A DNA stretch of 64,000 bases, taken from Gracilibacillus alcaliphilus. Lineage in GTDB: Bacteria > Bacillota > Bacilli > Bacillales > Amphibacillaceae. The stretch lies in assembly GCF_016909015.1 (NCBI RefSeq), contig NZ_JAFBFA010000014.1, positions 1 through 64,000 on the forward strand. The letters run 5' to 3'. The position numbers and the translations under genes were made by a program. Positions 34,803 to 43,348 of this stretch are shown here, piece after piece. The notes below the pieces were generated by a model. That model did not search any database. It was not told the DNA's origin and saw only the letters and a list, made by a program, of their open reading frames with translations. Each line of letters begins with the position of its first letter. Positions within the stretch are counted from its first letter, which is position 1.

Positions 34803-35993
34803 ATGGCTAAAGAAAAGTTTGACCGTTCCAAAGACCACGTTAATATTGGTACAATTGGACACGTTGACCATGGTAAAACAACTTTAACAGCAGCAATTAC
34901 TAACGTTCTTTTCAACAAAAATGGTAGCGGGGAAGCTCGTGCGTACGATCAAATCGATGGTGCTCCAGAAGAAAAAGAACGTGGAATCACTATCTCAACT
35001 GCACACGTTGAGTACGAAACTGATACTCGTCACTATGCACACGTTGACTGTCCAGGTCACGCTGACTATGTTAAAAACATGATCACTGGTGCTGCGCAAA
35101 TGGACGGAGCTATCCTTGTAGTATCTGCAGCGGATGGTCCAATGCCACAAACTCGTGAGCACATCCTACTTTCTAGAAACGTAGGTGTACCTGCGATCGT
35201 TGTATTCCTAAACAAATGTGACATGGTAGATGACGAAGAACTTCTTGAATTAGTAGAGATGGAAGTACGTGATCTATTAAGCGAATATGATTTCCCTGGT
35301 GATGATGTACCAGTAATCAAAGGTTCAGCTCTTAAAGCACTTGAAGGTGACGAAGAGTATGTAAATGCTATCCTTGAGTTAATGGATGCAGTTGACGACT
35401 ATATCCCTCGTCCAGACCGTGATACTGAAAAACCATTCATGATGCCAGTTGAGGATGTATTCTCAATCACTGGTCGTGGTACTGTTGCAACAGGACGTGT
35501 TGAGCGTGGTGTTGTAAAAGTTGGTGATGAAGTAGAAATCATCGGTCTTGCTGAAGAAGCAGCTAAAACAACTGTAACTGGTGTTGAAATGTTCCGTAAG
35601 CTTCTTGACTATGCAGAAGCTGGTGACAACATTGGTGCATTACTTCGTGGGGTTGCTCGTGAAGATATCAACCGTGGACAAGTATTGGCTAAACCAGGTT
35701 CAATCACTCCACACACTGAATTCAAATCAGAAGTTTATGTACTTTCTAAAGACGAAGGTGGACGTCATACTCCATTCTTCTCTAACTACCGTCCGCAGTT
35801 CTATTTCCGTACTACTGACGTAACTGGAGTTATCGAACTTCCAGAAGGTACTGAAATGGTAATGCCTGGTGACAATACTGAAATGACAGTTAAACTTATC
35901 TCTCCAATCGCGATTGAAGACGGAACTCGTTTCTCAATCCGTGAAGGTGGACGTACTGTAGGTTCTGGTGTTGTATCAACAATTATCAAGTAA
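34803..35993 (+). CDS. tuf: Elongation factor Tu
   Basis: 396 aa. GTPase motifs GHVDHGKTT (19-27), DCPGHADYVKNMITGA and NKCDMVDDEE; domains II and III complete. Delivers aminoacyl-tRNA to the A site. Codon use is biased to highly expressed codons. It is separated from fusA by 115 bases, with a strong AAGGAGG site, and followed by a bidirectional terminator. Confidence 0.98.
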   Translation: MAKEKFDRSKDHVNIGTIGHVDHGKTTLTAAITNVLFNKNGSGEARAYDQIDGAPEEKERGITISTAHVEYETDTRHYAHVDCPGHADYVKNMITGAAQMDGAILVVSAADGPMPQTREHILLSRNVGVPAIVVFLNKCDMVDDEELLELVEMEVRDLLSEYDFPGDDVPVIKGSALKALEGDEEYVNAILELMDAVDDYIPRPDRDTEKPFMMPVEDVFSITGRGTVATGRVERGVVKVGDEVEIIGLAEEAAKTTVTGVEMFRKLLDYAEAGDNIGALLRGVAREDINRGQVLAKPGSITPHTEFKSEVYVLSKDEGGRHTPFFSNYRPQFYFRTTDVTGVIELPEGTEMVMPGDNTEMTVKLISPIAIEDGTRFSIREGGRTVGSGVVSTIIK

Positions 35994-36006
35994 TAACTTA
36001 TAATAT

Positions 36007-36041
36007 AAAAAATAGAGCAGCTTTAGCTGCTCTATTTTTTA
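36007..36041. terminator. Bidirectional terminator between tuf and the DUF4097 gene
   Basis: AAAAATAGAGCAG-loop-CTGCTCTATTTTTT: a 13-bp symmetric stem with A run on one side and T run on the other, suited to stop tuf (+) and the incoming minus-strand transcript. Confidence 0.93.
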
Positions 36042-36170
36042 TGGTGTTTTTTTAAGAGTAACACCAAAATCGTTTCTAGCCCCAAACCTTTTTGACCAAT
36101 TTTGATGAGTGAGGGAGATCCTCTTGTAGTTATATGTCGCTGAAGGCAGAAAGAAGTCAATCGCAGATAG

Positions 36171-36205
36171 AAGGAGAGCGTGAAGTAGCTGCTCTCCTTT
36201 TCTTT
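36171..36205. terminator. Second hairpin at the convergent junction
   Basis: AAGGAGAGC / GCTCTCCTT with a T-rich tail on the plus strand (TTTTCTTT). It ends just before the DUF4097 stop codon and probably helps separate the convergent transcripts. Confidence 0.7.
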
Positions 36206-36207
36206 AA

Positions 36208-37068
36208 TTATTCAATCTCAATCGCACCATTGGCTGTTCGTACGGTTATTTTATTTTCTCCATCACCATACACGCTTTCCCAGTCTTTTGTACCAAAGGC
36301 TCTGATTCTGCCATTGCTTGTTCGCAGATCTAATATGGCATTGGTTGGCTGCTGTTGTGAGATAATATGCACCCGACCGTTGTCTGTGCGCAAGTTCATT
36401 GGATAATCAAAACCTTTTATTTGTAAGTTGATCGAGCCATTATCTGTCTCAGCCGTTATTTCACCAGTTATATCATTTCCTGTGATTTTGCCATTGTTGG
36501 TTCTGGCGTTGGTATTAGCAGTTATCGAAGTAAGTGAGATTTTACCATTGTTGGAACGAGCGGAAAAGGTACTTCCAGCCATTCCTGTTGCTTCAACCGT
36601 GCCATTATTGGTAGAGAGGGCGAGTACGTCACCTTCTAACTGTTGAACTGTTAATTTCCCATTTGCTGTATGTGCTTGCACAGATTCGTAAGTTTCTACG
36701 GGTAAATACACGGTCAAGTTGGAAGAGCGCGGAAAGAAATCAAAACTAAACCACGAAAAGCGTTCTTTTACTTTTACAACTAAGGTATTGCCATCTAACT
36801 CGGTATCGAATTGATATTTATTGCTTCTGCTACCTTTGGCTTCAAATTCCACCCGTGCTTCCTGTTCGTCTGTTGATTGTAAGAATATGCGGGTATTATC
36901 TGTGTTGATGTCTACCCGGTCAAAACTCCAATCTTGAATCGATACAGTTTCTTCCATTGTTTGTTGTGCTCCTTCCTTATAGCTAGAAAAAGTAATAAGC
37001 ATACCAATAATACCAATGATAATAAAGGCGAGGGCTGTGTAAATTATTTGTCGAGCTGGTTTCACCAC
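36208..37068 (-). CDS. DUF4097-family membrane-anchored beta-helix protein
   Basis: 286 aa. One N-terminal membrane helix (about 8-28), then a predicted extracellular beta-solenoid. The repeating turn motif (T/N/S)-x-N-G recurs at near-regular spacing (TANGK, TNNGT, SNNGK, TNNGK, TDNGS, TDNGR, TSNGR, TANGA), which matches DUF4097/LiaG-like domains. Such proteins usually accompany PadR and HAAS proteins in envelope-related modules. Overlaps the HAAS gene by one base (translational coupling). No enzymatic residues seen; function unknown. Confidence 0.88.
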   Translation of the reverse strand: MVKPARQIIYTALAFIIIGIIGMLITFSSYKEGAQQTMEETVSIQDWSFDRVDINTDNTRIFLQSTDEQEARVEFEAKGSRSNKYQFDTELDGNTLVVKVKERFSWFSFDFFPRSSNLTVYLPVETYESVQAHTANGKLTVQQLEGDVLALSTNNGTVEATGMAGSTFSARSNNGKISLTSITANTNARTNNGKITGNDITGEITAETDNGSINLQIKGFDYPMNLRTDNGRVHIISQQQPTNAILDLRTSNGRIRAFGTKDWESVYGDGENKITVRTANGAIEIE

Positions 37069-37619
37069 TAAGATTCCCCCTTTACAATGCGAATATTAAA
37101 TGCTAGGTATCTCACAAACCATCGCAGTGTATATATTGTGACAAAATACATCCCAAGAGCCAGCAGTATACCAATTCCTGCTATTGTAATAGAAGCAAAT
37201 AAATGAAAGAGATAAAAATCATCTGCACCCACAATCAGCTGTATTACTGGTCCAGCCAATTGAATAATAAAGGAGAAAGCAGCTATCCATAATGCGAGTA
37301 TGGCTGCTGCTATTGCGATAAAGGGGCCTAGTACTAGGATAAGATTTAGAAATCCTAATCCAATTACTGCCCATATGGCTCGAAATACATTTCCCGTCGA
37401 TGTATGGGCCTGTGCTTGTTCTACATGGTAATTGGCTTGTAAGTCTTTAGCTAACTGCTGTGGAGAACCTAATGCAGCAACAATCTCCTCTTCTGTTTTC
37501 CCTTCCGTTAATCCCATATCAAAGTATTCCTGGAAATCACGCAGAATATCATCTTTTTCTGCCTCTGTCAGTCGCACTAAGCTGCTGCGAAGCTCTTGCA
37601 TAAACCTATCTCTATTCAA
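37068..37619 (-). CDS. HAAS/DUF1700-family membrane protein
   Basis: 183 aa. The N-terminal helical HAAS signalling domain (about 1-60) contains LTEAEKDDILRDFQEYFDMG and EEEIVAALGSPQQLAKDL, which is very typical. Three or four hydrophobic helices follow. HAAS proteins are linked to PadR regulators; here the gene overlaps padR upstream by 8 bases and the DUF4097 gene downstream by one, so the three are one operon. Molecular function is not established. Confidence 0.9.
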   Translation of the reverse strand: MNRDRFMQELRSSLVRLTEAEKDDILRDFQEYFDMGLTEGKTEEEIVAALGSPQQLAKDLQANYHVEQAQAHTSTGNVFRAIWAVIGLGFLNLILVLGPFIAIAAAILALWIAAFSFIIQLAGPVIQLIVGADDFYLFHLFASITIAGIGILLALGMYFVTIYTLRWFVRYLAFNIRIVKGES

Positions 37620-37935
37620 CTTCTTTTTCCTCCTCCATTAAGGCATTTACGCCATAAGTAAATGCTCGATATTCTGCTTTTAATTCGTGCAGGTGGGCCT
37701 TTCCTTCTGCCGTTAATTGATAATACTTTCGGCTAGGCCCCTCTGTAGACTCTTGAAGGTAGCTGGTGCATAGACCTTGCTTTAGGATGCGGCGAAGGAT
37801 AGGATAGATGGAGCCTTCGGAAATTTCAATTTTTTCGGTAATCCGCTTAATTAGTTCATAGCCATATAAGTCTTGTTTTTCTAATAACACTAAGACACAC
37901 AGCTCCAAGACACCTTTTTTGAATTGACTATTCAA
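37612..37935 (-). CDS. PadR-family transcriptional regulator
   Basis: 107 aa from the TTG at 37935, preceded by AAGAAGGTG and giving the usual start NSQFKKGVLELCVLVLL. Winged helix of the PadR/PF03551 type: YGYELIKRI, EGSIYPILRRILKQGL, and GPSRKYYQLTAEGKAHL. Short C-terminal helix, so subfamily 2. It probably represses its own operon; the inducing signal is unknown. A sigma-A promoter lies directly upstream. Confidence 0.92.
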   Translation of the reverse strand: MNSQFKKGVLELCVLVLLEKQDLYGYELIKRITEKIEISEGSIYPILRRILKQGLCTSYLQESTEGPSRKYYQLTAEGKAHLHELKAEYRAFTYGVNALMEEEKEVE

Positions 37936-37966
37936 CAAGACACCTTCTTTGTTGTTTGATAATGTA

Positions 37967-37995
37967 ACTATAACACCCACTACTATTCTATGCAA
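37967..37995 (-). promoter_or_regulatory. padR operon promoter (minus strand)
   Basis: Read on the minus strand: TTGCAT (37995-37990), 17-bp spacer, TATAGT (37972-37967), about 32 bases before the padR start. It faces away from the S10 promoter 110 bases off. Confidence 0.8.
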
Positions 37996-38103
37996 GGTAC
38001 TAGATAATAAACATTAAAAATTAGTTTATAGATATAACGGAAAACACTGTAGGCATCAATTATGGAAGCAAAATAAAAAAACGAAAAAAATTTCATATAA
38101 ATG

Positions 38104-38132
38104 TTGCAATGGCTTGTAAATTTCTATATAAT
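38104..38132 (+). promoter_or_regulatory. S10 operon promoter
   Basis: TTGCAA (38104-38109), 17-bp spacer, TATAAT (38127-38132). It would drive the whole S10-spc-alpha cluster, with a leader of about 130 bases. Confidence 0.85.
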
Positions 38133-38164
38133 AAAGAATGTTGGTCATAAAACAGGCGATGATG

Positions 38165-38235
38165 CGGAAGGTTGTTGGAACACCCGGCCCCTTTGCCATG
38201 GCTAGTGTACCAAGAAATTTTCGCGGAGAATGTCT
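38165..38235 (+). promoter_or_regulatory. Structured S10 operon leader
   Basis: Stem TTGGAACAC (38175-38183) / GTGTACCAA (38205-38213) with one mismatch, enclosing a CCGGCCCC..GCCATGGC loop; AAATTTTCGCGG follows. The block looks conserved among Bacillaceae S10 leaders from memory, but no ligand is known to me. The reading frame is open into rpsJ but without a site. Confidence 0.5.
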
Positions 38236-38267
38236 ATTATTTAAATGGGCGAAAAGGAGGGAAAATA

Positions 38268-38576
38268 ATGGCAAAAGAAAAAATTAGAATTCGTTTAAAA
38301 GCGTATGATCACCGTATTTTAGATCAATCTGCAGATAAAATTGTGGATACTGCAAAAAGATCTGGTGCAGGAGTATCTGGTCCGATTCCACTTCCAACAG
38401 AAAAATCGGTATACACTGTCTTGCGTGCAACGCACAAGTACAAGGATTCTCGTGAGCAGTTCGAAATGCGTACTCACAAACGTCTAATTGACATCGTAAG
38501 TCCAACACCAAAGACGGTAGACTCATTAATGCGTCTTGATTTACCATCTGGTGTAGACATTGAAATCAAATTATAA
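38268..38576 (+). CDS. rpsJ: Ribosomal protein uS10
   Basis: 102 aa from the ATG at 38268 behind AAGGAGGG. Motifs RIRLKAYDHRILDQSADKIV and RTHKRLIDIVSPTPKTVDSL. A head protein of the 30S subunit that also works as NusE with NusB in antitermination. First gene of the S10 operon. Confidence 0.97.
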   Translation: MAKEKIRIRLKAYDHRILDQSADKIVDTAKRSGAGVSGPIPLPTEKSVYTVLRATHKYKDSREQFEMRTHKRLIDIVSPTPKTVDSLMRLDLPSGVDIEIKL

Positions 38577-38607
38577 TATACAATTTACAATATAGGAGGT
38601 GTGACGG

Positions 38608-39237
38608 ATGACGAAAGGAATCTTAGGTCGTAAAATCGGTATGACACAGCTTTTTTCAGAACAAGGAGAGGTAATTCCTGTAACTGTAGTAGAAGCTGAA
38701 CCAAATGTTGTATTACAAAAACGCACAAACGAAAATGATGGCTACGAAGCTATTCAGCTAGGATTTGCTGATCAGAAAGCAAATCGTGCAAACAAACCTG
38801 CTAAAGGACATGCAGAGAAAGCTAATACAGCCCCTAAGCGCTTCGTTCGTGAAATCCGTGACGTGAATCTTGACGAGTTTGAATTAGGTCAAGAGATAAA
38901 CGTAGAGATTTTTGAAGCTGGAGATATTATTGATGTAACAGGTACTTCTAAAGGGAAAGGTTTCCAAGGTTCGATTAAACGCCATAACCAATCACGTGGA
39001 CCAATGTCTCATGGTTCTCACTATCACAGAGGCCCTGGTGCAATGGGAGTAATTGACCCTATGCGCGTATTTAAAGGTAAGAAATTACCTGGACAAATGG
39101 GTGGCGAGCAAATCACTATCCAAAATCTAGAAGTAGTTAAAGTAGATGCCGAACGCAACCTGCTTTTAATCAAAGGGAACGTTCCTGGTGCAAAAAAATC
39201 ATTCGTGAAAATTACGAGTGCAATAAAGGCTAACTAA
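38608..39237 (+). CDS. rplC: Ribosomal protein uL3
   Basis: 209 aa. KGILGRKIGMTQLF start and the extension GPMSHGSHYHRGPGAMG that reaches the peptidyl transferase centre, where pleuromutilin-resistance changes map. The loop sequence looks wild type. Follows rpsJ by 31 bases with a strong AGGAGGTG. Confidence 0.97.
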   Translation: MTKGILGRKIGMTQLFSEQGEVIPVTVVEAEPNVVLQKRTNENDGYEAIQLGFADQKANRANKPAKGHAEKANTAPKRFVREIRDVNLDEFELGQEINVEIFEAGDIIDVTGTSKGKGFQGSIKRHNQSRGPMSHGSHYHRGPGAMGVIDPMRVFKGKKLPGQMGGEQITIQNLEVVKVDAERNLLLIKGNVPGAKKSFVKITSAIKAN

Positions 39238-39262
39238 TTAATCATCGAAGGGAGGATATGTC

Positions 39263-39886
39263 ATGCCTAAAGTAGCACTATATAATCAAAGTGGATCACA
39301 AGTTGGTGATGTAGAAATCAACGATGCGGTATTCGGAATTGAACCGAACGAACATGTACTGCACGACGCAGTGTTAATGCAGCGCGCTTCATTACGTCAA
39401 GGTACACATGCAGTGAAGAACCGTTCTGAAGTACGCGGTGGAGGTCGTAAACCATGGCGTCAAAAAGGAACAGGCCGTGCACGTCAAGGTTCTATCCGTT
39501 CACCACAATGGGTTGGCGGTGGAACAGTATTTGGTCCTACGCCAAGAAGCTATAGCTACAAACTTCCTAAAAAAGTTAGAAGATTAGCACTTAAATCTGC
39601 TCTTTCTTCTAAAGTAAAAGAGGACAGCTTAGTAGTATTAGAAGGAATTGCTATCGACACTCCAAAAACAAAAGAAGTAGTTTCTATGTTAACTTCTTTA
39701 AATGCGGATAAGAAAGCATTGATCATAACAGCAGAGAAAGATGAAGTATTAGCAAAATCAGCTAACAACCTTCAACATGTCAAGGTATTAACAGTAAGTG
39801 AAGTAAATGTACTAGACTTGCTTACGCATGACAAGCTGATCTTAACAAAAGAGGCAGCTGAAAAAGCAGGGGAGGTGCTTGCATAA
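39263..39886 (+). CDS. rplD: Ribosomal protein uL4
   Basis: 207 aa. The tunnel-lining loop EVRGGGRKPWRQKGTGRARQ carries the residues at which macrolide-resistance changes occur; it appears wild type. In E. coli L4 regulates the S10 operon, but this has not been found for Bacillus. The final base of its stop overlaps the rplW start. Confidence 0.97.
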   Translation: MPKVALYNQSGSQVGDVEINDAVFGIEPNEHVLHDAVLMQRASLRQGTHAVKNRSEVRGGGRKPWRQKGTGRARQGSIRSPQWVGGGTVFGPTPRSYSYKLPKKVRRLALKSALSSKVKEDSLVVLEGIAIDTPKTKEVVSMLTSLNADKKALIITAEKDEVLAKSANNLQHVKVLTVSEVNVLDLLTHDKLILTKEAAEKAGEVLA

Positions 39887-40176
39887 TGGCAGATGCACGC
39901 GATATTATTAAGCGCCCAATTATTACAGAACATTCTGCAGATCTAATGGCAGACAAGAAATACACATTCGAAGTGGAGAAAAAAGCTACTAAAACACAAA
40001 TCAAAGCAGCAGTTGAAGAAGTCTTTGGTGTAAAGGTAGTCAACGTGAACACTTTAAATAAAAAAGGTAAATTCAAGCGTATGGGACGTTACGGCGGCTA
40101 CCGCCCTGACCGCAAGAAAGCAATTGTTCAATTGTCTGAGGACAGTAAAGAACTAGATTTCTTTGAAACGCTATAA
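39886..40176 (+). CDS. rplW: Ribosomal protein uL23
   Basis: 96 aa. RDIIKRPIITEHSADLM start and KKATKTQIKAAVEEVFGVKV. Located at the tunnel exit, where it docks trigger factor and SRP. Overlaps the rplD stop by one base; GGGGAGGTG lies within rplD. Confidence 0.96.
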   Translation: MADARDIIKRPIITEHSADLMADKKYTFEVEKKATKTQIKAAVEEVFGVKVVNVNTLNKKGKFKRMGRYGGYRPDRKKAIVQLSEDSKELDFFETL

Positions 40177-40202
40177 TCTGACTTATAAAGGAGGGAAAAC
40201 AG

Positions 40203-41033
40203 ATGGCGATTAAAAAGTATAAACCAACTTCTAATGGTCGTAGAGGTATGACAACATTAGACTTCGCTGAGATTACTACTAATCAACCAGAAAAGTCTCT
40301 ACTTGCACCATTAAGCAAGCGTGGTGGACGTAATAATCAAGGTAAATTAACCGTTCGTCATCAAGGCGGTGGACACAAACGTAAGTATCGTATTATCGAT
40401 TTCAAACGCGACAAAGATGGAGTACCAGGCAAAGTTGCTACAATCGAGTATGATCCAAACCGCTCAGCAAACATCGCATTAGTTAACTATGCAGATGGAG
40501 AAAAACGATATATTCTTGCACCAAAAGGTATCAAAGTAGGTCAGCCGATCGAATCAGGATCTAATGCAGACATTAAACCAGGTAATGCATTACCATTAAT
40601 TGATATCCCAGTTGGTACAGTGATTCATAACATCGAATTAAAGCCAGGACGTGGAGGTCAATTAGTACGCTCTGCTGGTGCACAAGCACAAATCCTTGGT
40701 CGTGAAGGTAAATATGTATTAGTTCGTTTATCTTCTGGTGAAGTTCGCTTAATCCTAGCAACTTGCCGTGCAACAGTTGGTCAAGTTGGTAACATTGAGC
40801 ATGAATTAATTAACGTTGGTAAGGCTGGACGTTCTCGCTGGTTAGGCAAGCGCCCAACGGTTCGTGGTTCTGTAATGAACCCTAATGATCACCCGCATGG
40901 TGGTGGTGAAGGACGCGCACCAATCGGACGTAAATCACCAATGTCACCTTGGGGTAAACCAACGCTTGGCTACAAAACGCGTAAACGCAACAAGCCATCA
41001 GATAAATTTATTGTACGTAAACGTAAAAAATAA
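40203..41033 (+). CDS. rplB: Ribosomal protein uL2
   Basis: 276 aa. Full length, with KLTVRHQGGGHKRKYRIIDF, PVGTVIHNIELKPGRGGQ and the late loop NPNDHPHGGGEGRAPIG carrying the histidine conserved near the peptidyl transferase centre. Start ATG after AAAGGAGGG. Confidence 0.97.
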   Translation: MAIKKYKPTSNGRRGMTTLDFAEITTNQPEKSLLAPLSKRGGRNNQGKLTVRHQGGGHKRKYRIIDFKRDKDGVPGKVATIEYDPNRSANIALVNYADGEKRYILAPKGIKVGQPIESGSNADIKPGNALPLIDIPVGTVIHNIELKPGRGGQLVRSAGAQAQILGREGKYVLVRLSSGEVRLILATCRATVGQVGNIEHELINVGKAGRSRWLGKRPTVRGSVMNPNDHPHGGGEGRAPIGRKSPMSPWGKPTLGYKTRKRNKPSDKFIVRKRKK

Positions 41034-41090
41034 CGGGATTGTACGACGGGGAATTTCACCCGTCTGGCAATCGCGAAGGGAGGCTTATCC

Positions 41091-41369
41091 ATGGGTCGCA
41101 GCTTAAAAAAAGGACCTTTCGCAGATGACCATTTATTGAAAAAAATTGATAAATTAAATGAAGATGACAAGAAAACTGTAGTAAAGACTTGGTCTCGTCG
41201 TTCTACTATTTTCCCAAGCTTCATCGGTCATACGATTGCGGTATATGATGGTCGCAAACATGTACCAGTATATGTAACAGAAGATATGGTTGGACATAAA
41301 TTAGGCGAATTTGCTCCAACACGTACGTATAGAGGGCATGCCGGAGATGACAAGAAAACAAAACGTTAA
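41091..41369 (+). CDS. rpsS: Ribosomal protein uS19
   Basis: 92 aa. Motifs RSLKKGPFADDHLLKKI, WSRRSTIFPSFIGHTIAVY and GHKLGEFAPTRTYRGH. Binds S13 and 16S rRNA in the 30S head. Spaced 57 bases from rplB with a strong GGGAGG. Confidence 0.97.
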   Translation: MGRSLKKGPFADDHLLKKIDKLNEDDKKTVVKTWSRRSTIFPSFIGHTIAVYDGRKHVPVYVTEDMVGHKLGEFAPTRTYRGHAGDDKKTKR

Positions 41370-41388
41370 TTGAGAGGAGGTACTCCTA

Positions 41389-41730
41389 ATGCAAGCAAAA
41401 GCTGTTGCAAAATCAGTTCGTATTGCTCCTCGTAAAGTTCGCTTAGTGATCGATTTAATTCGCGGCAAAGCGGTAGGAGAAGCAATTGCTATTTTAAAAC
41501 ATACACAACGTGGTGCTTCACCAGTTGTTGAAAAATTATTAAACTCTGCGATCGCAAATGCAGAGCACAACTATGAAATGAACCCTGATAATTTAGTAGT
41601 GTCAGAAGCGTTTGTCAATGAAGGTACTACATTGAAACGTTTCCGCCCACGTGCACAAGGACGTGCATCACAAATCAACAAACGAACTAGCCACATTACA
41701 GTGGTTTTATCTGAGAAAAAGGAGGGATAA
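41389..41730 (+). CDS. rplV: Ribosomal protein uL22
   Basis: 113 aa. AVAKSVRIAPRKVRLVIDLI and the hairpin RFRPRAQGRASQINKRTSHI that lines the exit tunnel. No insertion or deletion in the macrolide-related loop is seen. Start after GAGAGGAGG. Confidence 0.97.
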   Translation: MQAKAVAKSVRIAPRKVRLVIDLIRGKAVGEAIAILKHTQRGASPVVEKLLNSAIANAEHNYEMNPDNLVVSEAFVNEGTTLKRFRPRAQGRASQINKRTSHITVVLSEKKEG

Positions 41731-41733
41731 TCT

Positions 41734-42375
41734 GTGGGTCAAAAAGTAAATCCAACGGGTCTTCGTGTCGGTATTATCCGTGATTGGGAATCTAAGTGGT
41801 ATGCAGGAAAAGACTATGCAGACCTTTTACATGAAGATATTAAGATTCGCGAATATATTGAAGAACGCTTAAAAGATGGTGCTGTATCTAAAGTTGAAAT
41901 TGAAAGAGCAGCCAATCGTGTAAACATCTCTATTTCTACAGCTAAGCCAGGTATGGTAATCGGTAAAGGTGGTTCCGAAGTAGAAGCACTTCGTAAATCA
42001 TTAAACAGCCTAACTGGTAAAAGAGTTCACATTAACATCGTAGAAGTGAAAAAAGCAGATTTAGATGCGAAATTAGTAGCGGAAAACATTGCTCGTCAAT
42101 TAGAAAACCGTGTATCTTTCCGTCGTGCTCAAAAACAGACTATCCAACGTGCTATGCGTGCTGGAGCGAAAGGTATTCGTACGCAAGTTTCTGGTCGTCT
42201 TGGTGGAGCAGATATGGCAAGAGCAGAGAGCTACAGTGAAGGAACAGTTCCACTTCATACTTTACGTGCAGATATTGATTATGGTACTGCAGAAGCAGAT
42301 ACAACATATGGTAAATTGGGTGTTAAAGTATGGATCTATCGTGGAGAAGTCCTTCCAACTAAAAACAATAAATAA
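41734..42375 (+). CDS. rpsC: Ribosomal protein uS3
   Basis: 213 aa, GTG start three bases after the rplV stop, with AGGAGGG inside rplV. The type II KH domain has MVIGKGGSEVEALRKSL; the C-terminal domain has RRAQKQTIQRAMRAGAKGI and YGKLGVKVWIYRGEV. Forms the mRNA entry site with S4 and S5. Confidence 0.97.
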   Translation: MGQKVNPTGLRVGIIRDWESKWYAGKDYADLLHEDIKIREYIEERLKDGAVSKVEIERAANRVNISISTAKPGMVIGKGGSEVEALRKSLNSLTGKRVHINIVEVKKADLDAKLVAENIARQLENRVSFRRAQKQTIQRAMRAGAKGIRTQVSGRLGGADMARAESYSEGTVPLHTLRADIDYGTAEADTTYGKLGVKVWIYRGEVLPTKNNK

Positions 42376-42393
42376 GGAAGGGGGCAACTTATT

Positions 42394-42828
42394 ATGTTAA
42401 TGCCTAAACGTGTAAAACATCGTAAGCAACATCGTACAAGTTTGAAAGGTAAAGCAAAAGGCGGTACGGAAGTAGCATTTGGAGAATTTGGTCTTCAAGC
42501 AATTGAACCAGCATGGATTACCAGCCGTCAGATCGAAGCAGCTCGTATAGCGATGACTCGTTATATGAAGCGTGGTGGTAAAGTTTGGATCAAGATTTTT
42601 CCAGATAAGCCTTATACAGCTAAGCCGTTAGAGGTTCGTATGGGTTCTGGTAAAGGTGCTCCTGAAGGATGGGTAGCCGTAGTTAAACCTGGTAAGATTA
42701 TGTTTGAAATTGCTGGTGTATCGGAAGAAGTAGCTCGTGAAGCACTTCGTCTTGCAGCTCATAAATTACCGATCAAAACGAAATTTGTAAAACGAGAAGA
42801 AATTGGTGGTGAAATCAATGAAGGCTAA
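42394..42828 (+). CDS. rplP: Ribosomal protein uL16
   Basis: 144 aa, starting MLMPKRVKHRKQHR like B. subtilis. GEFGLQAIEPAWITSRQIEA and RMGSGKGAPEGWVAVVKPG are typical. Contacts the A-site tRNA elbow. Its 3' end overlaps rpmC by 11 bases, so the two are coupled. Confidence 0.97.
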   Translation: MLMPKRVKHRKQHRTSLKGKAKGGTEVAFGEFGLQAIEPAWITSRQIEAARIAMTRYMKRGGKVWIKIFPDKPYTAKPLEVRMGSGKGAPEGWVAVVKPGKIMFEIAGVSEEVAREALRLAAHKLPIKTKFVKREEIGGEINEG

Positions 42829-43021
42829 AGAAATTAGAGAACTAACCACTGCCGAAATTGAACAAAAGATCAAATCATTAAAAGAAGAGCTTTTCAATTT
42901 GCGTTTCCAATTAGCCACTGGTCAATTGGAAAACACAGCACGTCTGCGTGAAGTGCGCAAGTCAATTGCACGCATGAAGACGGTTGTCCGCCAAAGAGAG
43001 CTAAACGTAAATAACGGATAA
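42818..43021 (+). CDS. rpmC: Ribosomal protein uL29
   Basis: 67 aa from the ATG at 42818, where GGTGGTGA inside rplP acts as site and family sequences begin MKAKEIR. Two long helices with LKEELFNLRFQLATGQLENT. Located beside L23 at the tunnel exit. Confidence 0.95.
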   Translation: MKAKEIRELTTAEIEQKIKSLKEELFNLRFQLATGQLENTARLREVRKSIARMKTVVRQRELNVNNG

Positions 43022-43041
43022 TAAAGGAGGTTAGCCTCGAT

Positions 43042-43305
43042 ATGAGTGAACGTAATAATCGTAAGGTATACACTGGACGTGTTGTATCTGACAAAATGGA
43101 TAAAACAATCACTGTCGTAGTTGAAACATATAAATTCCATAACTTATATGGAAAACGTGTAAAATACTCAAAGAAATTCAAGGCTCATGATGAAAACAAT
43201 ACTGCTAAAATCGGCGACATTGTACGAATCATGGAAACAAGACCACAATCTAAAACAAAACGTTTCCGTTTGTTAGAAGTTGTGGAAGAAGCAGTTATTA
43301 TTTAA
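43042..43305 (+). CDS. rpsQ: Ribosomal protein uS17
   Basis: 87 aa. OB fold: KVYTGRVVSDKMDKTITVVV and GDIVRIMETRPQSKTKRFRL. An early-binding protein of the 30S body. Strong AAAGGAGG upstream. Confidence 0.97.
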   Translation: MSERNNRKVYTGRVVSDKMDKTITVVVETYKFHNLYGKRVKYSKKFKAHDENNTAKIGDIVRIMETRPQSKTKRFRLLEVVEEAVII

Positions 43306-43348
43306 TTAAAGTTCGCTCGGAGTAATTCCGAAGGGAGGGTACTTAAAG

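Noticed and set aside
36134..36646. Plus-strand open frames opposite the DUF4097 gene
   Set aside because: They mirror the repeated N-G codons of the minus-strand gene and have no start signals.
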